Shown here: positions 15,152 to 19,611 of the stretch, one piece after another
Position numbering within the stretch: position 1 is the stretch's first letter
Layout: the number at the start of each line of letters is the position of its first letter
Assembly (NCBI GenBank): GCA_052173415.1
Contig: JBQMYQ010000036.1
Coordinates: 1-19,611, forward strand
DNA length: 19,611 bases
From: Wolinella sp052173415
GTDB taxonomy: Bacteria; Campylobacterota; Campylobacteria; Campylobacterales; Helicobacteraceae
Direction: 5' to 3'
Made by a program: the position numbers and the translations under genes
Notes under the pieces: generated by a model
Told to the model about the DNA's origin: nothing
The model's input: only the letters and a program-made list of their open reading frames with translations
Databases searched by the model: none

Positions 15152-15559
15152 TTACTGCTGTGGCGTGGAAATATCCTCACTAAAAAAGGAAGAAATCGCC
15201 TCAGCAAGCCCGTAATTTGGATAGCGATTGCTCTCAAGAACGACCTGCCCCATAGTTTTGTTATCAAAATTGAAAATGACGGGCGCGAGGAAGTTGATTG
15301 TGGAGTTCTCAAGCGGAGTGTGAATAATCATGATGTTCAGCACAAGCAGATTTGTATCGTCCTTAAGATCTAGCAGAAGCTTCGTCGCAAGGGGCACTTC
15401 AAAGTCATACTCTCGTAGGGGAAAGGGATTTACCAGCGTGAATATCGGCACATCAGCATGAACGTTAGTCAGCTTCATAAAGAGGTCATCAATTTTCTCA
15501 AGCTTCACGGTTCTGACCGATTCAAAACCAAGTATCGGAGACTTTACTTCAAACTCCAT
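15152..15559 (-). CDS. fliW: Flagellar assembly factor FliW
   Basis: FliW binds flagellin and, in other bacteria, antagonises the translational regulator CsrA so that flagellin synthesis tracks export. The 135-residue protein has the family features: MEFEVKSPILGFESVRTVKL at the start, PIFTLVNPF in the middle, and INFLAPVIFNFDNKTMGQVVLE before the C-terminus. ATG 15559 has AAGGA seven bases upstream. H. pylori has two FliW homologs, one of them next to comL and lon as I recall, and this one faces bamD-lon divergently. csrA is not in the window. proC follows after one base. Confidence 0.93.
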   Translation of the reverse strand: MEFEVKSPILGFESVRTVKLEKIDDLFMKLTNVHADVPIFTLVNPFPLREYDFEVPLATKLLLDLKDDTNLLVLNIMIIHTPLENSTINFLAPVIFNFDNKTMGQVVLESNRYPNYGLAEAISSFFSEDISTPQQ

Positions 15560-15929
15560 CGATTTTCCTTGACTAAGCGCGAAACAGAATACCCGCGCCT
15601 CTAAAATTCGCTAAATTCTATCTAATTATGCACCAAAAAGCAATCTAAAGTCCTATTTGTATGAAAAGGACATTTAGCACACTCCCAAGCCTTGCTAGGG
15701 CTCTTTTGCCCTTGATTCCCAGCTTTAGTTCCTCTGCGATTCCCACCTCATTTTTTGCCAATTTTCTCTTCTTTTTATTTCGCTTTCACCTCCGATTCCC
15801 ACCTTTTATCTTCTTGATTCACGCCCCGATTCCCATAAAATTCCACTGTTTTTTGGAATATGGCTTTATGAAATAGTAACGTTCAAGAGGCTATAATCTT
15901 TGCTCTATTTAGCAAAACAAGGAAACGTA
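15560..15929. other. Divergent control region between fliW and bamD, with GATTCCC cluster
   Basis: The 370 bases separate two divergent transcripts. Promoter-like TAGAAT on the minus strand near 15613-15618 could serve fliW. Four GATTCCC copies, all in the same orientation, lie at about 15714, 15737, 15793 and 15828. A plus-strand open frame (15661-15876) spans them but gives a Phe/Pro/Ser-rich product with no ribosome site, so I treat it as chance. No strong hairpin was seen. Confidence 0.6.
15892..15897 (+). promoter_or_regulatory. -10 box for bamD-lon
   Basis: A perfect TATAAT lies 32 bases before the bamD ATG (15930), predicting a start of transcription near 15904 and a leader of about 26 bases that includes the AAGGAAA ribosome site. 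The region 17 bases upstream shows no clear -35, which is normal for the main sigma factor in this group. Confidence 0.6.
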
Positions 15930-16574
15930 ATGACCCCTTTGGTGCGCCTATGTATCGCTTTTGTCGTTGTTTTGAGCTTTTGGGGTTGCTCAAAAAAGGA
16001 TCTCGGATATGACAAGCCTGCAGAATACTGGTATAAAGGGATTTTGCGCGAGATCAGGGTGAGTAATTTAGAGGGTGCTGATGATTTTTTCTCTTCACTT
16101 CAAAGTGAGCACGTCCATTCTCCGCTGGTGCCTGAGGCGATGCTGATTTTGGGGCGCGCACACATGAATGCGCAGGAATACCTGCTCGCGGAATACTATT
16201 TTGAAGAGTATTTGAAGCGTTTTGGCACGAGTGAGAATGCCGATTTTATCGGTTTTTTAAAGCTTCAGGCAAATTTCTTTGCTTTCTCTAGAGAGACACT
16301 CAATCAGCAACTGCTTCTTGATTCCATCGCGCTTGTGGAGGAGTATCGGGCGAAATTCCCCGATTCCCGTTACAAACCTTACGCGGACACAATGCTTTTG
16401 AAGCTTCAACTTGCCAATCTCTATCTCAACAAAGAGATTGCGAGAATCTACCGACGACAGGACAAAGATACCGCCGCACAGGAGTATCTAAAGCGTTCAG
16501 AGAATGAGTGGTTTGGGGGGGTGAGCGCAAAAGATCCCCGTATCCCGTGGTATCGACAACTTTTTAATTGGTAA
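15930..16574 (+). CDS. bamD: Outer membrane assembly lipoprotein BamD (ComL)
   Basis: BamD is the essential TPR lipoprotein of the BAM complex, which folds beta-barrels into the outer membrane. ATG 15930 (214 residues) follows AAGGAAACGTA and gives a lipoprotein signal, MTPLVRLCIAFVVVLSFWGC, with Cys20 as the lipid site (lipobox FWGC, not the canonical LxGC). Helical repeats follow: PLVPEAMLILGRAHMNAQEY, YYFEEYLKRFG, then KFPDSRYKPYADTMLLKLQL, typical of BamD. A start at 15900 would spoil the signal peptide. A run of seven G (16515-16521) lies in the coding sequence near the C-terminus (WFGGVS); a slip there would alter only the tail. lon starts 12 bases after the stop. Confidence 0.92.
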   Translation: MTPLVRLCIAFVVVLSFWGCSKKDLGYDKPAEYWYKGILREIRVSNLEGADDFFSSLQSEHVHSPLVPEAMLILGRAHMNAQEYLLAEYYFEEYLKRFGTSENADFIGFLKLQANFFAFSRETLNQQLLLDSIALVEEYRAKFPDSRYKPYADTMLLKLQLANLYLNKEIARIYRRQDKDTAAQEYLKRSENEWFGGVSAKDPRIPWYRQLFNW

Positions 16575-16586
16575 TTTAGGAGAAAC

Positions 16587-18965
16587 ATGCAGCTAAGCAA
16601 TTATGGATCATTTCCGATGGAGATTCCCGTCCTAGTCGAGGACGATCTTTTTATTTATCCTTTTATGATTATTCCGATTTTCCTCAGCGATGAGATGAAT
16701 ATCAAAGCCCTAAACCACGCCATGGAGCACAACGAGCCTATCTTTATCGCCACGGCTAAAGTGGGCGAGGAGGAGAATCGCTCCAAAGATAGCTTCTATT
16801 ATGCGGGCGTTGTGGGGAGCGTCATGCGTAAGGTTGCGCTGCCTGATGGGCGCGTGAAGCTACTCTTTCAGGGGCTCGCACGGGGAATCATTGAGGAAGT
16901 TTTGGAAGAAAATCCCCTAATTGCCAAAGTGGATTTAGTAAAAAATCTCCCCTTTGATGAGGGGCGCATTAATGCCGTGCTGGCGATTCTCCGCGATAAG
17001 GTCAAGACGCTCTCTAGTGTGAATTCGCAATTCCCACCTGATATGCTACGCACCATTGATGAGAGCCACGATCCGCACCGTATTATCGATCTGATCGCAA
17101 GCACCATGAGGCTTCGCAAAGAGCAAGCTTACAAGCTATTCATTGAGGTGGACGCCGAGGAGCGGTTGCTGCTTTTAGTGGATTACGTGATTACCGAGAT
17201 TGAGGCACTAAAACTCCAGCGCGAGATTAAATCCAAAGTCCATAACAAAATGGAACAGATTAATAAGGAATATTTCCTCAAAGAGCAACTTAAACAGATC
17301 CAAAAAGAGCTCGGAATCGACCATCAAAAAGATGAGGAGATACAGGAGTATTACGAGAAGCTAGAATCCCTCAAGGAATCGATGAACAAAGACGCTCATA
17401 AGGAGGTCAAAAAGCAGATCGATCGCCTCTCTCGCATGCACCCAGACAGCGCAGATGCGAATTTGATTCAAAACTACATTGAGTGGATGCTTGAGATTCC
17501 TTTTGGCAAAATCTCAACAAAAAAGCTCATCATCAGCGAGGTGCAAAAGCAGCTAGACATCGATCACTATTCGCTTAAAAAACCCAAAGAGCGCATCGTG
17601 GAATATTTTGCCGTGCGCGAGCTTTTAGCCCTCCGTGGCAAGGAGCAAAAGGATTCCAAAGGCACGATTCTCTGCTTTTATGGTCCTCCCGGGGTGGGCA
17701 AGACATCGCTCGCAAACTCCATTGCCACCGCGCTTAAACGCTCTTTGGTGCGGATTGCTCTAGGCGGGCTTGAAGATGTGAATGAGCTACGAGGACATCG
17801 TCGCACCTACATCGGAGCGATGCCCGGGCGCATTATTCAGGGGCTCATCGAGGCGAAAGAGATGAACCCCGTCATGGTGCTTGATGAGATTGATAAAGTC
17901 GGGCATTCTTACCGCGGTGACCCTACTTCGGTGCTTTTAGAGATCCTAGACCCTGAGCAAAATAGCGAGTTTCGCGACTATTACGCGAATTTCAATGTCG
18001 ATCTTTCGCAAATTATCTTCATCGCCACGGCTAATGACATCTCACAGATTCCAGCCCCTCTGCGCGATCGCATGGAGTTTATCCAAGTGAGCAGCTACAC
18101 GCCCCAAGAGAAATTTGAGATTGCGAAAAAATATCTTATTCCTCAAGAGATGAAAAAGCACGGGCTCTTAAATGCCGAGATTAGTATCACTTCTAGCGCG
18201 CTTAGGGAGATGATTGAGAAATATACCCGTGAAGCAGGTGTGCGCAATCTGCGCCGCAGAATCGCGCAAATTTTTAGAAAATCTGCGAAAATTATCCTGC
18301 ACGAAAAGGTAAATAAAATCAGCATTACACCCAAGAATCTGGGCGATTTCCTCGATAAAATCGTCTTTGAGATTGATGAGGCGGATAAAAAGGATCGCGT
18401 AGGGATCGTCAATGGGTTAGCTTGGACGAGTGTTGGTGGCGATGTGCTGAAAATTGAGGCGATTAAAATCAAAGGCAAGGGCGCGCTCTCGCTTACCGGG
18501 AGCCTTGGTGATGTGATGAAGGAATCGGCGAAAATCGCCCTATCTGTGGTAAAAGTGTTGCTTGATGAGGGGAAGATCCGCCCTGCTAAAAAGAGCGACG
18601 CCAAAGATGAGCCCATCTATAATCTCTACGACCTCCACCTGCATGTCCCTGAGGGCGCGACGCCCAAAGATGGACCCAGCGCGGGAATCGCCATGGCAAG
18701 CGTCATCGCTTCGATTTTTTCTGAAAGGAGAGTGCGCGCTAATATCGCTATGACGGGCGAGCTGACGCTCACAGGCAAGGTGCTTGCCATCGGTGGACTC
18801 AAAGAGAAGCTCATCGCTGCACAAAAGGCTGGGATCAAAAAGGCGCTCATTCCTAAGAAAAATTTCGAGCGCGATTTGGATGAGATTCCCGATGAGGTCA
18901 AAAATGCGCTTGAGATTATCCCTGTAACACACATACACGAGGTGCTGAAGGAAGTGTTGCTCTAG
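16587..18965 (+). CDS. lon: ATP-dependent serine protease Lon
   Basis: Lon is the cytoplasmic hexameric protease that degrades misfolded and some regulatory proteins. The 792-residue product has all parts in order: the N-terminal substrate-binding domain (from PVLVEDDLFIYPFMIIPIF), a coiled-coil linker (KLQREIKSKVHNKMEQINKE...), the AAA+ module with Walker A GPPGVGKT (366-373) and Walker B VMVLDEIDK, and the protease domain with catalytic Ser698 in PKDGPSAG and Lys741 in GGLKEK. ATG 16587 follows AGGAGAAAC. It sits behind bamD, as in H. pylori (HP1378-HP1379, from memory), and is probably cotranscribed with it. No HAIR/CIRCE-type heat-shock operator was seen near the start. Confidence 0.98.
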   Translation: MQLSNYGSFPMEIPVLVEDDLFIYPFMIIPIFLSDEMNIKALNHAMEHNEPIFIATAKVGEEENRSKDSFYYAGVVGSVMRKVALPDGRVKLLFQGLARGIIEEVLEENPLIAKVDLVKNLPFDEGRINAVLAILRDKVKTLSSVNSQFPPDMLRTIDESHDPHRIIDLIASTMRLRKEQAYKLFIEVDAEERLLLLVDYVITEIEALKLQREIKSKVHNKMEQINKEYFLKEQLKQIQKELGIDHQKDEEIQEYYEKLESLKESMNKDAHKEVKKQIDRLSRMHPDSADANLIQNYIEWMLEIPFGKISTKKLIISEVQKQLDIDHYSLKKPKERIVEYFAVRELLALRGKEQKDSKGTILCFYGPPGVGKTSLANSIATALKRSLVRIALGGLEDVNELRGHRRTYIGAMPGRIIQGLIEAKEMNPVMVLDEIDKVGHSYRGDPTSVLLEILDPEQNSEFRDYYANFNVDLSQIIFIATANDISQIPAPLRDRMEFIQVSSYTPQEKFEIAKKYLIPQEMKKHGLLNAEISITSSALREMIEKYTREAGVRNLRRRIAQIFRKSAKIILHEKVNKISITPKNLGDFLDKIVFEIDEADKKDRVGIVNGLAWTSVGGDVLKIEAIKIKGKGALSLTGSLGDVMKESAKIALSVVKVLLDEGKIRPAKKSDAKDEPIYNLYDLHLHVPEGATPKDGPSAGIAMASVIASIFSERRVRANIAMTGELTLTGKVLAIGGLKEKLIAAQKAGIKKALIPKKNFERDLDEIPDEVKNALEIIPVTHIHEVLKEVLL

Positions 18966-19611
18966 CGGGGTGCGAAAAAGAGGCGGAGCTTGAAGCCGAA
19001 GATTTGTTGTAAGTTGTAATTAGTGCGCGCGCAAGGACGCTAAAACATCTCTAACGCGAGAGAAATGATGGTCTTTGATATGCTCGGGCGTTTGCAGCAC
19101 GTTTTGCAACTTTCCCGCCACATCGATAAGCGCGCAGTCTATTCTTGCCCCTTAAGCTAAAAGGATATCATTAGTCAAATTGCGCGCTATGAGCCGTGTA
19201 TCAAGCTCTTTAAAAACGAATTCCTCCGCAAGGAGAACGAAGTCATCCGCGAGATTAGTTACTTTTTGTGTGCTGAGCATTGAGGGGATAAAAAAGGCGC
19301 GAGTTTTTGAATTCGCTCCCCATCTCTGAGTGGCTAAGGCTTAGCGAAAACATCGGCGCATTTATGGGAATCGACCCAAAAAACTAAGGGAGGGTTTCGC
19401 TCTCATCGGCGCGACCCTGCATTTTGGCTTAAGTGATATTTGGGCGATGGAGTTTAACGAATTTGTGGAGTTTTATAACATTGCCGAGAGGCTCGCGCAG
19501 GCGTGAGGGGCTACTAACTGCTTTACTCCTTGTCCTCGCGCTTACAAAACATCTATCAAGAGGCAATTTCCCTCGCTCTTTTTTCCGCGTGCTCCACCTC
19601 TCTACGCCACG
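18966..19611. pseudogene. Short broken reading frames, partly phage-tail-like
   Basis: After lon there is no intact gene to the window edge. On the minus strand 19155-19020 reads GARIDCALIDVAGKLQNVLQ then TPEHIKDHHFSRVRDVLASL and ends at TAA; I do not recognise it. On the plus strand three fragments lie in three frames. 19161-19283 contains QIARYEPCIKLFKNEFLRKE, reminiscent of the C-terminal part of phage baseplate protein W (gp25 family), where A-YEPRI-L is usual. 19304-19387 reads LPISEWLRLSENIGAFMGID. 19387-19506 reads GFALIGATLHFGLSDIWAME then FNEFVEFYNIAERL, like a small tail-assembly protein. The codon-like sense with repeated frame changes suggests prophage remains. The phage assignment is tentative. 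Confidence 0.45.

Noticed and set aside
14365..15312. Longer start for proC, adding 54 residues
   Set aside because: The extension overlaps fliW out of frame and does not look like protein; MAQTLTIYGYGKMA at 15150 is the normal start of the family.
15661..15876. Plus-strand open frame of 71 codons between fliW and bamD
   Set aside because: The product is a Phe/Pro/Ser-rich string produced by repeated GATTCCC words, with no ribosome site and no family resemblance.

Overview
This window looks like the chromosome of a moderately GC-balanced Campylobacterota bacterium of the Helicobacter/Wolinella lineage. Four things point there: panB directly followed by ruvB, and fliW-bamD-lon clustering (both arrangements as I recall them from Helicobacter pylori); a tmRNA whose tag (ANNTNYAPAYAKAA) is nearly the Helicobacter/Campylobacter one; a cysteine-paired Sel1-repeat (Hcp-like) secreted protein; and chemoreceptors ending in or resembling Helicobacter types. 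Species cannot be fixed from the sequence.

Layout. 1-310 is the end of a chemoreceptor gene. 311-767 has no convincing gene. 768-2594 (minus) is an AT-rich, probably acquired RloA/RloB pair: RloB is intact, but the RloA ATPase is broken by three frameshifts, one caused by an exact 10-bp tandem duplication. 2595-3022 holds promoter sequence and a possible remnant of a repetitive surface protein with a C9 tract. 3023-3392 (minus) is tmRNA. 3433-6443 (minus) carries a ClbS/DfsB-like protein overlapping an M15 peptidase, preceded by a chemoreceptor with a degenerate CZB-like tail. 6712-7341 (plus) is the Sel1-repeat protein. 7687-9487 (plus) is panB-ruvB. 9889-11450 (minus) is a heavily decayed EF-hand-like gene. 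11649-15559 (minus) runs fliW-proC-miaA, then a two-domain acyltransferase (PlsC-like plus OlsB/GNAT-like). 15930-18965 (plus) is bamD-lon, divergent from fliW. 18966-19611 holds short broken reading frames, some phage-tail-like.

Most genes are housekeeping: pantothenate synthesis, Holliday-junction migration, tRNA modification, proline synthesis, outer-membrane assembly, proteolysis, trans-translation and flagellar assembly. The accessory part is the decaying RloAB locus, the ClbS-like gene, the EF-hand pseudogene and the terminal remnants.

The most striking genome-wide signal is the hexamer GATTCC/GGAATC. I counted about 75-80 copies on both strands by eye, against roughly 10 expected by chance. 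They crowd into intergenic DNA, sometimes as inverted pairs, and are nearly absent from the RloAB island and the Sel1 gene.
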